64,000 nucleotides of DNA from Streptomyces justiciae (GTDB lineage: Bacteria > Actinomycetota > Actinomycetes > Streptomycetales > Streptomycetaceae). The stretch is from the NCBI RefSeq assembly GCF_015163075.1, contig NZ_JADDXU010000007.1, forward strand, positions 124,001 through 188,000, written 5' to 3'. Below are positions 18,380 through 26,556 of the stretch, in pieces. Below the pieces are notes generated by a model. It made no database searches. It was not told the origin of the DNA and saw nothing but the letters and a program-made list of their open reading frames with translations. Made by a program: the position numbers and the translations under genes. The stretch's first letter is position 1. Every line of letters begins with the position of its first letter.

Positions 18380-19257
18380 CGACGACGGCCCTGGACAAGC
18401 GCCGCCGGTTGCTGCCCCGCTGGCGCGACTACGGCAGGCCCCGCGAACTCGTCGTCCGCTACCTGCTGTTGTTCCTCGTCCTCGGTCTCACGGTCGGCCC
18501 GCTGCTCTGGCAGCTGCTGGCCTCCCTGAAGGGCACGAGCGAGGACGTCTTCGGCGCGAACGCCACCCTGCTCCCGCACCACCCGACCCTGCGCGCCTAC
18601 CGGACGGTCTTCGACCAGGTGCCGGTGTGGTCGTACATCAGGAACAGCTTGATCGTGGTCGCCCTGTCGATCACCAGCCAGCTCGTCTTCTCCACCACGG
18701 CCGGCTACATGCTCTCCAAGCCCGGCTGGAAGGGCCGCAAGGCGGTCTGGGTGGTGCTCATCGCCTCGATGATGTTCCCCTTCGAGTCGATCATGGTGTC
18801 GCTGTTCATCAGCATCCGTGACCTGGGCCTGGTCGACAGTCTGGCCGGTGTCTGGCTGCCCGGCTTCGTCGGCGCGATCAACGTCCTCCTCATGCGCGGC
18901 GCGTTCCTCGCGGTCCCGCGCGAGATCGAGGACTCGGCGATGCTGGACGGCGCCAACGAATGGCAGCGCTTCCGCTATCTGTATCTGCCGTCCGCGTGGG
19001 GCGCGATCATGGTGGTGGTCATCAACACCTTCATCAGCGCCTGGGACGACTTCCTGTGGCCGTTGATCGTGCTGCGCTCGGAAGGCAACATGACGCTCAC
19101 GCTGGGCCTTTCCCGCCTCCAGTCGTCGTCGTTCGGCTACGACCAGCGGATGGTGATGGCCGGTTCGGTGATCTCCGTGATCCCGGTCCTGGTGCTGTTC
19201 GTGATCACGCAGCGGTGGTTCTACAAGGGCGTGTCCTCGGGAGCGGTCAAGATCTGA
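18376..19257 (+). CDS. Sugar ABC importer permease (MalG-type)
   Basis: 293 residues. The GTG overlaps the stop of the first permease (GTGA), with a GGAGGACGA ribosome site. Six predicted membrane segments, and the EAA loop EIEDSAMLDGANEWQRFRYL. It forms the inner-membrane channel together with the gene product at 17378. Its last 11 bases overlap the end of the convergent GH3 gene on the other strand. Confidence 0.93.
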   Translation: MTTTALDKRRRLLPRWRDYGRPRELVVRYLLLFLVLGLTVGPLLWQLLASLKGTSEDVFGANATLLPHHPTLRAYRTVFDQVPVWSYIRNSLIVVALSITSQLVFSTTAGYMLSKPGWKGRKAVWVVLIASMMFPFESIMVSLFISIRDLGLVDSLAGVWLPGFVGAINVLLMRGAFLAVPREIEDSAMLDGANEWQRFRYLYLPSAWGAIMVVVINTFISAWDDFLWPLIVLRSEGNMTLTLGLSRLQSSSFGYDQRMVMAGSVISVIPVLVLFVITQRWFYKGVSSGAVKI

Positions 19258-21442
19258 GGTCGAGCCGGACGGGTACGGCGCTGAGCGCCGCCCGCGCCGA
19301 CTCGGCGACCCGGAGCTCCACCAGGCCCGTCAGCTCACCGTCGAGCGTCAGCGTGACCGTGCGTCGCTCCCCCGCCGCGAGACCGACACCCTCGAACGCG
19401 CACAGTTCGAGGGTGCGCGGCCAGCTGGTGGCGATCAGTCGCCGCAGATAGACCTGCACGACCGAACGGCCGTACCGCTCCCCGGTGTTGGTGACATCGA
19501 GGGTGACAGTACGGCCGTCCGCGCTCGGCGGCCCGTACGCGAAGCTCGTGTACGACAGCCCGTGCCCGAAGGAGAACTGCGGCCCGGCGTCGGCGTCCAC
19601 GTAACCGCCGTACTCGGTGTCCTTGTGGTTGTAGTAGACGGGGAGTTGGGCCGCCGAGCGGGGGACGGAGACGGCGAGCCGGCCGCCGGGTTCCGCGAGC
19701 CCGAGCAGCACCTCGGCGATCGCCTCGCCGCCCCAGGGGCCCGGATACCAGGCGGTGAGCAGTGCCCCCGCCGTGTCGGGGACGACGTGCGGGCGGCCCT
19801 GGATCAGCACGACCGCCGTGGGGGTGCCGGTGGCGACGACGGCGTCCAGGAGCGCGTACTGCGCGCCGCCCATCCGCAGCCCCGCGAGGTCGACGCCCTC
19901 ACCGCAGGTCATTTCCGAAACGGCGTTCAGGGCCGCCCCGTTGGCGGCGAAGTCGGTGTCCGGCGTGCGGGCGCTGCTGCCGCCGAGCACGAGCACGGCG
20001 AGGTCGGAGGCGGCGGCCGCGGCGACCGCCTCGGGGATACCGGAGAGGTCGTCGCCGGTGAGGGCGCAGCCACGGGCGTGCCGGATGTCGACGCCGGGCG
20101 GCGCGAGGCGGCGCAACGCGTCGAGGACGCTGCTGCCGGTGCCGGGCGGCTGCGGGGCGGTGTAGTCACCCAACTGGTGTGCGGTGGTGGCTGATTGGGG
20201 GCCGAGGACGGCGATGCGGGAGACGCCGGCGCCGAGGGGGAGGGTGCCGTCGTTGGCGAGGAGGGTGACGGCGGCGCGGGCGAGGTCGAGGCTGAGGGTC
20301 CTGCCGCCGGTGGGCGCGGCGGATGGCTTCTGCTGCCGATCGAACAGCCCCAGGCGGAACTTGAGGCGCAGGACGCGGGCGACGGCCGCGTCGAGGACCG
20401 TCTCCTTCACCAGCCCGCGCTCCACCGCCTCCTCCAGGTGCGTGAACCCCTCGTCCCAAAGGCTCAGATCCACACCGGAGTTGAGCGCGAGCGCGCCCGC
20501 GGAGACCTTGTCCCCGGTGATGCGGGCCAGCCTGTCGACGGCGAGCCCGTCCGCCATCACCAGCCCCTCGAACCCCCACTCCTCCCTGAGGAGTTCGGTC
20601 AGCAGGGCGCGGTTGCCGGAGCAGGGCATGCCGTCGACCTCGTTGTAGGCGGCCATGACGGCGGCGGCCCCGGCACGGACGCCCGCACGGGCGGCGGGAA
20701 GATGGATCTCGTGCAGTTCCCTGAGCCCCAGTTCGGACTCGGCGGAGTTGCGGCCGCCGACGGTGGCCCCCTGCCCGGCGAAGTGCTTGAGGACGACAGG
20801 GGCCTTGTCGGGGGCGAACAGCTCGCCCGAGCCCTGCATCCCGCGCACCAGCGCCTCCGTCAGACGGGCGGCCAGGTACGGATCCTCCCCGAAGCACTCC
20901 TCGGTACGGCCCCAGCGGGGGTCACGGGCGATGTCCAGGGCGGAGACGAGGGCGACATGGCCGCCGCGGGCGCGCAGTTCGGCGGCGGCGTGGGCGGCGG
21001 CGCGCCCGTACAACTCCGGGTCCCAGGTCGCCCCGACGGCCAGGTTGACCGGCAGGACCGTGCTGTCGAGGGCCATGAGGCCGTGCGGGACCTCCTCGAC
21101 GAACAGGGCCGGGATGCCGAGGCGGCTGCTCTCGACGACATGACGCTGGACGAGGTCGGCGAGCTCGGCGGCGTCCTCGGCGCCCGGTCCGCTGCCGTGC
21201 TCGACGCCGGACCAGGCGTCGGCGCGCTGGAGTCCGTACAGGGCACCGAGTCCGGCGAACCGCTCGGTCTCGGCGCGGAGGGCGTCGGTGAGCTCGAAGC
21301 CGCCGTCAGGGGTGCGGCGGTAGGCGTCCCAGCCGTACATGCGCTGGTTGAGCTGGCCGACCTTCTCGCGCAGGGTCATGCGGGCGAGCAGGTCCTGGAC
21401 GCGGGCGTCGAGGGGGGCGGCGGGGTCGCGGTACGTGGTCAC
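19247..21442 (-). CDS. GH3-family beta-glycosidase (beta-glucosidase/xylosidase type)
   Basis: 731 residues, no signal peptide. The N-terminal (beta/alpha)8 domain includes KHFAGQGATVGGRNSAESEL and the predicted nucleophile Asp in GFEGLVMADGLAVDRL. The alpha/beta sandwich domain carries the acid/base loop SEMTCGEGVDLAG. A fibronectin-like C-terminal domain follows (VTLDVTNTGERYGRSVVQVY). This three-domain form hydrolyses terminal beta-linked sugars; glucose, xylose or GlcNAc cannot be told apart by eye. The GTG at 21442 is chosen because it lies in the second copy of a 35-base tandem repeat that duplicated the kinase-stop/GH3-start junction. No good ribosome site is visible, so coupling to the kinase may be weakened. 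Confidence 0.9.
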   Translation of the reverse strand: MTTYRDPAAPLDARVQDLLARMTLREKVGQLNQRMYGWDAYRRTPDGGFELTDALRAETERFAGLGALYGLQRADAWSGVEHGSGPGAEDAAELADLVQRHVVESSRLGIPALFVEEVPHGLMALDSTVLPVNLAVGATWDPELYGRAAAHAAAELRARGGHVALVSALDIARDPRWGRTEECFGEDPYLAARLTEALVRGMQGSGELFAPDKAPVVLKHFAGQGATVGGRNSAESELGLRELHEIHLPAARAGVRAGAAAVMAAYNEVDGMPCSGNRALLTELLREEWGFEGLVMADGLAVDRLARITGDKVSAGALALNSGVDLSLWDEGFTHLEEAVERGLVKETVLDAAVARVLRLKFRLGLFDRQQKPSAAPTGGRTLSLDLARAAVTLLANDGTLPLGAGVSRIAVLGPQSATTAHQLGDYTAPQPPGTGSSVLDALRRLAPPGVDIRHARGCALTGDDLSGIPEAVAAAAASDLAVLVLGGSSARTPDTDFAANGAALNAVSEMTCGEGVDLAGLRMGGAQYALLDAVVATGTPTAVVLIQGRPHVVPDTAGALLTAWYPGPWGGEAIAEVLLGLAEPGGRLAVSVPRSAAQLPVYYNHKDTEYGGYVDADAGPQFSFGHGLSYTSFAYGPPSADGRTVTLDVTNTGERYGRSVVQVYLRRLIATSWPRTLELCAFEGVGLAAGERRTVTLTLDGELTGLVELRVAESARAALSAVPVRLDLRS

Positions 21443-21499
21443 AGGCGGCGTCCGTGGTCGAGTCGGTACGTGGTCACAGGCGCCGTCCATGGTCGAGCC
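21430..21499. repeat. 35-base tandem duplication across the kinase/GH3 junction
   Basis: Two adjacent 35-base copies, 21430-21464 and 21465-21499, differ at three positions. Each contains TGGTCACAGGCG, the complement of the sequence holding both the kinase stop (TGA) and the GH3 start (GTG). One copy alone would give the usual GTGA overlap; the duplication separates stop and start by about 35 bases. Confidence 0.9.
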
Positions 21500-22544
21500 G
21501 AGCGAGGGCTACGGCTCCCTGGCAGCCGTCCGGGACCCAGTCGAGGGTCGGTACGAGGGTGTGCAGCCGTGAGGTCAGAGGGCCTTCGGGGCCGAGGAGG
21601 CCGCCCGTGGCGACGATCCGTTCGTCCGGGCACGGCTTCAACGCCCTTACGGTGTCGGCGAGATGGGCAGCCGCCTCGTCGAGGATCGCCTCCGCGACGC
21701 CGTCCCGCCGCTGTGCCGCTTCGGCCACCAGCGGGGCGAACCGGGCGAGCCGGATGGGGGGTTCGGCCATGACGGCGGGGAGGAGATGCATGCGGTAGGC
21801 CTCGCGGTGGAGTGGGGGCCACCTGAAGGGCGGAGTGCCCTCGGGGGCGTGCGACCCGTCGCTCTCGGCGCCTTCACCGTCGTACGACGAGACCTCCTCG
21901 TACGGCAGGCACTCGCCCGGCACCCCCAGCGCCCGCCCGACGAACAGCGCAAGCCATGTCGCCGGGCCCCGCCCGTCCGCCATCCGCAGCGCGGCCCGTA
22001 CCGCGCTGCGGCCGATCCAGAAGCCGCTGCCCTCGTCGCCGAGGAGCCAGCCGTCGCCGTCCACGGTGGTCGTGGCGCGGCGGTCGGTGACGCGCATCGC
22101 GACCGCGCCGGTGCCCGCGACGAGGGCGAGGCCGTCGGCCGGGGTGCCGGGGGCGGAGGCGAAGGCGGCTTCGATGTCGCTCCAGATGCCCAGGCGCCCG
22201 GCCGGGATGCCGAGGCGGTCCAGCGCGGCGGTGAGCGCGGTGCGGGCGCGGACGGACCCGGGGTCGTCGGGTGAGGCGGAGGTGGCGCCGGCGAAGCCGC
22301 CGGCGACCGCGACGACCCTGGCGCGCGCCGAGTCCGGTACGGCGGCGGCGAGCGCCTCGACGAGGTGCTCGACGAGCTGCGCCGGCGGCACAGTCAGGGC
22401 GTTGCCCGGCCCGCCCGCTCCCTCGCCCAGCACCCGCCCGCCCTCGGCGCCCGAGGCACGGGCGGGGGCGAGCAGCGCGCGGGTGCGGGTGCCACCGGCG
22501 TCGAGGCCGACGACCAGCTCCGCCCCTCGAAGGTCCCGTGCCAC
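21474..22544 (-). CDS. BadF/BadG-type ATPase, probable N-acetylglucosamine kinase
   Basis: 356 residues from the GTG at 22544, which has AGGAAGCGGAA just upstream. The actin-like ATPase fold is shown by the phosphate-1 loop VVGLDAGGTRTRALL, the phosphate-2 region ALVAGTGAVAMRV and the GDEGSGFWIGR segment typical of eukaryote-like GlcNAc kinases. The expected reaction is ATP-dependent 6-phosphorylation of an amino sugar released by the hexosaminidases. An alternative ATG at 22574 would place operator site E inside the coding sequence. First gene of a two-gene unit with the GH3 gene; divergent from the GH5-like gene. Confidence 0.87.
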   Translation of the reverse strand: MARDLRGAELVVGLDAGGTRTRALLAPARASGAEGGRVLGEGAGGPGNALTVPPAQLVEHLVEALAAAVPDSARARVVAVAGGFAGATSASPDDPGSVRARTALTAALDRLGIPAGRLGIWSDIEAAFASAPGTPADGLALVAGTGAVAMRVTDRRATTTVDGDGWLLGDEGSGFWIGRSAVRAALRMADGRGPATWLALFVGRALGVPGECLPYEEVSSYDGEGAESDGSHAPEGTPPFRWPPLHREAYRMHLLPAVMAEPPIRLARFAPLVAEAAQRRDGVAEAILDEAAAHLADTVRALKPCPDERIVATGGLLGPEGPLTSRLHTLVPTLDWVPDGCQGAVALARLDHGRRL

Positions 22545-22554
22545 TTCCGCTTCC

Positions 22555-22602
22555 TGGTTCAAATCATTACCCATCGCCGACTATGGTGATTGATACATTC
22601 GC
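22555..22602. promoter_or_regulatory. Regulon-type operator E (between kinase and GH5-like gene)
   Basis: The minus-strand word GGTAATGATTTGAACCA lies at 22555-22571. A related ATGGTGATTGATACATTC at 22583-22600 covers the first codons of the GH5-like gene. Only about 40 bases separate the two starts, so one bound regulator could close both promoters. Confidence 0.62.
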
Positions 22603-23842
22603 GCAGGACAAGGCCCGGCCCGGGGAGGATCCCATCCGTACGCTCCGCTTCGGCGTCAACTACACGCCCCGCCACGGCTGGTTCCACTCGTGGTACGACT
22701 TCGATCCGGGCCGTGCCCGCGAGGACCTGGCCCAGATAGCCGGCCTCGGGCTCGACCACGTCCGGGTGTTCCACCTGTGGCCGCTGCTCCAGCCCAACCG
22801 CACGCACATCCGCACGTCCGCGGTCGACCAGCTCGCGCACCTCGTCGACCTGGCCGGCGAGGCCGGGCTCGACGTCCTGGTGGACGGCGTCCAGGGCCAT
22901 CTGTCGAGCTTCGACTTCTACCCGGAGTGGACCCGCAGCTGGCACCACCGCAACGTGTTCACCGACCCGGACGCCATCGCGGCCCAGGCGGACCTGCTCC
23001 GCACCCTCGGCCGCGCCCTGGCCGGCCGCCCGCACCTCATCGGCCTCCAGCTCGGCAACGAGCTCAACAACCTGGTCGAGCACAACCCGGTGACCCCGGC
23101 CGAGGTCGACCACTACCTGGACACGCTCCTCGCCGCCGCCCGCGACGGGCTGGGCGCGCACGGCCTGGTCACGCACTCCGCGTACGACGCCGCCTGGTAC
23201 GGCGACGACCACCCGTTCACCCCCGAGGCCTCGGCCCGCAAGGGGGATCTGACCACCGTCCACCCGTGGGTGTTCTCCGGCGACTGCGCCCGCCGTTACG
23301 GCCCGCGCTCCCCGCAGGTGCACCATCTCGCCGAGTACGGCACGGAGTTGGCGAAGGCGTACGCCACCGATCCGGCGCGTCCGGTGTGGGTGCAGGAGAC
23401 GGGCGCGCCCGAGCCGCACATCCCGGCGGCCGACGCCCCGGAGTTCGCGCGGGCGACCGTGCGTAACGCGGCCGAGTGCGAGGGGCTGTGGGGGGTGACG
23501 TGGTGGTGCTCCCACGACGTGGACCGCTCGCTCGCGGACTTCCCCGAACTCGAGTACACCCTGGGCCTGTTCGACGCGACCGGCCGCCCGAAGCCGATCG
23601 CCGAGGCGCTGGCTGAAGCCGTCGCGGAGCCGCACACCGTCCAACCCCGTGACATGGCACTGGTGTTGGAGTGCACGCCAAGCACCCGTTCGGTGTCCGG
23701 GCCGGGCGGGGAGTACTTCGAGGCGTGGATGCGGATGCGGGAGCGCGGGGTCCGTCCGGCCGTCGTACTGGCCGAACGGGCCGAGGACGACGGGTACTTG
23801 GCGGCCCGCGGGATCAAAACAGTGCTGCTGCCGGGCTCCTAG
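22583..23842 (+). CDS. Clan GH-A (GH5-like) beta-glycosidase, candidate beta-mannosidase
   Basis: 419 residues, no signal peptide. A TIM barrel runs from FGVNYTPRHGWFHSWYDFD to about residue 340. The acid/base is Glu160 in GLQLGNELNN and the nucleophile Glu272 in VWVQETGAPEP. A small C-terminal domain follows (MALVLECTPSTRSVSG). The overall look is that of GH5-type intracellular enzymes; some (subfamily GH5_18, as I recall) are beta-mannosidases acting on the N-glycan core disaccharide. Subfamily placement cannot be decided by eye. The ATG at 22583 has no ribosome site, so the message is probably leaderless. Its stop overlaps the convergent NagZ-like gene by three bases. Confidence 0.82.
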   Translation: MVIDTFAQDKARPGEDPIRTLRFGVNYTPRHGWFHSWYDFDPGRAREDLAQIAGLGLDHVRVFHLWPLLQPNRTHIRTSAVDQLAHLVDLAGEAGLDVLVDGVQGHLSSFDFYPEWTRSWHHRNVFTDPDAIAAQADLLRTLGRALAGRPHLIGLQLGNELNNLVEHNPVTPAEVDHYLDTLLAAARDGLGAHGLVTHSAYDAAWYGDDHPFTPEASARKGDLTTVHPWVFSGDCARRYGPRSPQVHHLAEYGTELAKAYATDPARPVWVQETGAPEPHIPAADAPEFARATVRNAAECEGLWGVTWWCSHDVDRSLADFPELEYTLGLFDATGRPKPIAEALAEAVAEPHTVQPRDMALVLECTPSTRSVSGPGGEYFEAWMRMRERGVRPAVVLAERAEDDGYLAARGIKTVLLPGS

Positions 23843-25326
23843 ACACCCGTCAGCACCTCCGCGACCGCCCGCAGGTTCACCCGTCCTCGCCCGTACGAGC
23901 AGAGGTCGCCGTCCTCCGGCAGCCCGGTGTCGATGCGGATCGCGTCGGGGCGCCGGGCCAGAAGGGCGTCGCGGAGGCGGGCCTGCCAGGGGTGGAGTCC
24001 GGCGTCGCAGGTGGCGAGGACGAGGGGCCGGTCGCGGCTGAGGATGCCGTCGACGAGGGCGGCGGGGTCTGCCGGTTCGCCGGTGACGGCCGTACCGGCG
24101 GCCGTGGGGTCGAGGGCGAGGACCGGGGTCAGCAGGTCCTCGCCGCCCCAGTTGAGGGCGGGGTGCGGCGGCGGGAACAGGTCGACGACATGGGCCCCGC
24201 GGACGGCGGACGGCACACCCCGGCCGCCCGCTGACCGCCGTACGGCACGGCGTGCGGCCTCCAGGCCGGCCTCCGCGTCCCAGGCGGCGACGGTTCCGGC
24301 CGGGGTGGCGTACCGCTCGGCGAGCCGGCGCACCCGCTCCGCCGCCTCCCGCACCCGCTCCTCCGGCAGCACCCCGGAGCGCAGCGCGTCGAGGACCGCG
24401 TCCCGGCAGGCCAGCGTGACCTCCAGATCCGGTACGGCGACGATCACCTGGTCCGCTCCGGCGGCGAGCGCGATCCGCGCCCCGGCCGCCTCCCCGTACT
24501 GATCCGCGATCGCCTTCATCTCCAGGGCGTCACTGACCAGGACGCCGTCGAAGCCGAGGTCGTGCCGGAGCAGGTCGCCGAGGATGCGGCGGCTGAGGGT
24601 GGCGGGGCGGTTGGCGTCCAGCGCGGGGAAGACGACGTGCGCGCTCATCAGCATCGGCACACCCGCGGCGACGGCGGCGCGGAACGGTTCGAGGTCGACG
24701 AGGAGTTCGTCGTACGGCCGCGGGTCGACGGCGATGCCGTGGTGGCTGTCGGTCTCGGTGCCGCCGTGGCCGGGGAAGTGCTTGGCGCAGGAGGCGATGC
24801 CGCGGCCTTCGGTGGCGGTGATCCAGGCGCGCAGATGGCGGGCGGCGAGCTCGGGGTCGGCGCCGAAGGAGCGGGTGCGCACGATCGGGTTGTCCGGCCG
24901 GTGCTGGAGGTCGGCGACGGGGGCGTACGAGGCGGTGATGCCGAGGGTCGCCAGGTGACCGGCGAGGGCGTCGGCGCAGCGGGCGGTGAGGTTGGGGTCG
25001 TCGGCGACGCCGAGGGCGTAGGAGCCGGGGACCTCGGGCGCGTCCGCCGCGACCAGGTGTCCGATGCCGCCGCCCTCGTTGTCGATGGCGACCAGCAGAT
25101 CGGGCCGCAGCGCCCGCAGCGCGTCGGTGAGCTCACGGACCTGTGCCGCGTCGCGCACGTTGCGGGTGAACAGGATGACCCCGCCGAGGCCCCGGTCGAT
25201 CAGCCGTTTCAGGGTGTCGGGGAAGGTCGTGGTGCCGTCGAACCCGGCGACGAGACAGCGGTGGGCCGCCTCGTCCAGGTCGGACGGGAGGAGGGGGCCT
25301 TCGAGGGCGTTCGCTGCATGGGTCAC
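23839..25326 (-). CDS. GH3-family beta-N-acetylhexosaminidase (NagZ-like)
   Basis: 495 residues, no signal peptide. It carries the NagZ hallmark KHFPGHGGTETDSHHG, with the Asp193/His195 catalytic dyad, and the nucleophile Asp266 in GVLVSDALEM. NagZ-type enzymes remove terminal beta-GlcNAc, in peptidoglycan or chitin fragments or other glycans. The C-terminal 150 residues form an extra alpha/beta domain not present in small NagZ proteins. The GTG at 25326 is the only sensible start, with a weak AGAAGAA ribosome site. Operator F lies 45 bases upstream, which ties the gene to the locus regulon. Confidence 0.9.
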   Translation of the reverse strand: MTHAANALEGPLLPSDLDEAAHRCLVAGFDGTTTFPDTLKRLIDRGLGGVILFTRNVRDAAQVRELTDALRALRPDLLVAIDNEGGGIGHLVAADAPEVPGSYALGVADDPNLTARCADALAGHLATLGITASYAPVADLQHRPDNPIVRTRSFGADPELAARHLRAWITATEGRGIASCAKHFPGHGGTETDSHHGIAVDPRPYDELLVDLEPFRAAVAAGVPMLMSAHVVFPALDANRPATLSRRILGDLLRHDLGFDGVLVSDALEMKAIADQYGEAAGARIALAAGADQVIVAVPDLEVTLACRDAVLDALRSGVLPEERVREAAERVRRLAERYATPAGTVAAWDAEAGLEAARRAVRRSAGGRGVPSAVRGAHVVDLFPPPHPALNWGGEDLLTPVLALDPTAAGTAVTGEPADPAALVDGILSRDRPLVLATCDAGLHPWQARLRDALLARRPDAIRIDTGLPEDGDLCSYGRGRVNLRAVAEVLTGV

Positions 25327-25341
25327 CTTGGGAATTCTTCT

Positions 25342-25391
25342 GGCTGGTTCAGCCGGAAGTCAACATGGGTATGGATTGTTTGATTCATCAC
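25342..25391. promoter_or_regulatory. Regulon-type operator F (upstream of the NagZ-like gene)
   Basis: GGCTGGTTCAGCC at 25342-25354 shares its GGCTGGTTCA half with the complement of site D. ATGGATTGTTTGATTCA at 25371-25387 matches site C over TTGTTTGAnTCATC. The rest of the 244-base gap to the next gene (25392-25570) is C-rich and shows no gene or clear promoter to me. Confidence 0.6.
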
Positions 25392-25570
25392 TGCTGTGTG
25401 CATGACGGATCCGGCGACTCGTCCCCGGTGATTCGGCTCTCGGACACCCGGCTGTCACACGGCCGGGGCACGTTTCGCTCGTCCCCGCTTCACCCGCACC
25501 ACCCCGCTCCCCTCCCCGCCTCCCCTCCGCCCGTTCCCCGCGGGCGCGACGTGGAAGGACGACGTGTGCC

Positions 25571-26551
25571 GTGACCCTGCTCCCGCTCGAAGAGCTGCCC
25601 CGCCCGCTGCCCAGCGCTCCCGCGCGTGTTCCCGCCCGTCTGCTGCGCACCGGGCTCAGCCTGCTGCCGCTGCTCCTGATCGGCGCGTGGGCCGCGATCG
25701 ATCGGCACTCGCTGGCCGACGGCGCCGCCCGGCTCGCCTCGGCCGACCCCTGGTGGCTGCTGGCCGGGGTGGCCTTCACCCTCCTCGGCTGGGTGTCCGC
25801 CGCGTGCGTGCGGCAGGGCGCCCTGCCGGAGCGGCTGCCGCCCGGGCTGCTGCTGGCGTCGCAGTTCGCCGCCGGCGCCGCCAACCACGTCCTTCCGGCG
25901 AGCATCGGCGCCCACGCGGTGACGCTGCGCTTCCTGCAACGCCAGGGCGTCCCGCTGCCCCGTGCGACCGCCTCGCTCGCCCTGTACTCGCTGGTCAGAC
26001 CGGTGGCGAAGACGTTGGTGCTGGTCGCCTTCGTGGTCCTGTCCCCCGGTCTGCTGCGGCTCGGCGACCTGGTGCCGGACTGCCGGACCCTGCTGCTGCC
26101 GGTGGCGGCCGCGGTCCTCGCGCTGGTCGGCGCGACCCTGTTGCTGGTGTTCGTCCGCCCGGTACGCGGCTTCGTCCGCACCGCCCTCACCGACGTACGT
26201 CATCTGCACACCCGTCCGTCCCGTTTCCTAGCCCTGTGGGGCGGGGCGGCCGCGGCCCCGCTGCTCCAGGCGGGCGTGATCTTCTCGGTCGGCGCCGCGC
26301 TCGGCCTGTCCCTGTCCTGGACGGAGGTCGCCTTCGCCTTCCTGGCCGCGAGCACCGCGGTCGGGGCGGTACCCGCGCCCGGCGGCATCGGGCCGGTGGA
26401 CGCGGCGCTGGTGTTCGCGCTGGCCGCCTTCGGCGCACCGACGGGGTTGGCGACGGCGACGGTCGTGGGCTACCGGGTGCTGACGGTGTGGGTGCCGCTG
26501 CTGCCGGGGGCGTTGGTCCTGTCGGCGCTGGTGCAGCGGAAGGTGCTGTGA
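25571..26551 (+). CDS. UPF0104-family (lysylphosphatidylglycerol synthase transmembrane region) integral membrane protein
   Basis: 326 residues with about seven to eight membrane segments (LLPLLLIGAWAAI, WWLLAGVAFTLLGWVSAACV and others). It has the family signatures ASQFAAGAANHVLPASIGAHAV near residue 95 and AVGAVPAPGGIGPVDAALV near residue 270. Proteins of this family include the flippase part of MprF and related transporters of lipid-linked molecules. This one lacks the synthase domain. The GTG at 25571 follows GGAAGGA. It is not obviously part of the sugar regulon, though it is divergent from the NagZ-like gene. Confidence 0.85.
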   Translation: MTLLPLEELPRPLPSAPARVPARLLRTGLSLLPLLLIGAWAAIDRHSLADGAARLASADPWWLLAGVAFTLLGWVSAACVRQGALPERLPPGLLLASQFAAGAANHVLPASIGAHAVTLRFLQRQGVPLPRATASLALYSLVRPVAKTLVLVAFVVLSPGLLRLGDLVPDCRTLLLPVAAAVLALVGATLLLVFVRPVRGFVRTALTDVRHLHTRPSRFLALWGGAAAAPLLQAGVIFSVGAALGLSLSWTEVAFAFLAASTAVGAVPAPGGIGPVDAALVFALAAFGAPTGLATATVVGYRVLTVWVPLLPGALVLSALVQRKVL

Positions 26552-26556
26552 GGCCG

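Noticed and set aside
25392..25570. Possible small gene in the C-rich gap before the UPF0104 gene
   Set aside because: Short frames exist but none has a ribosome site, a sensible composition or a motif.
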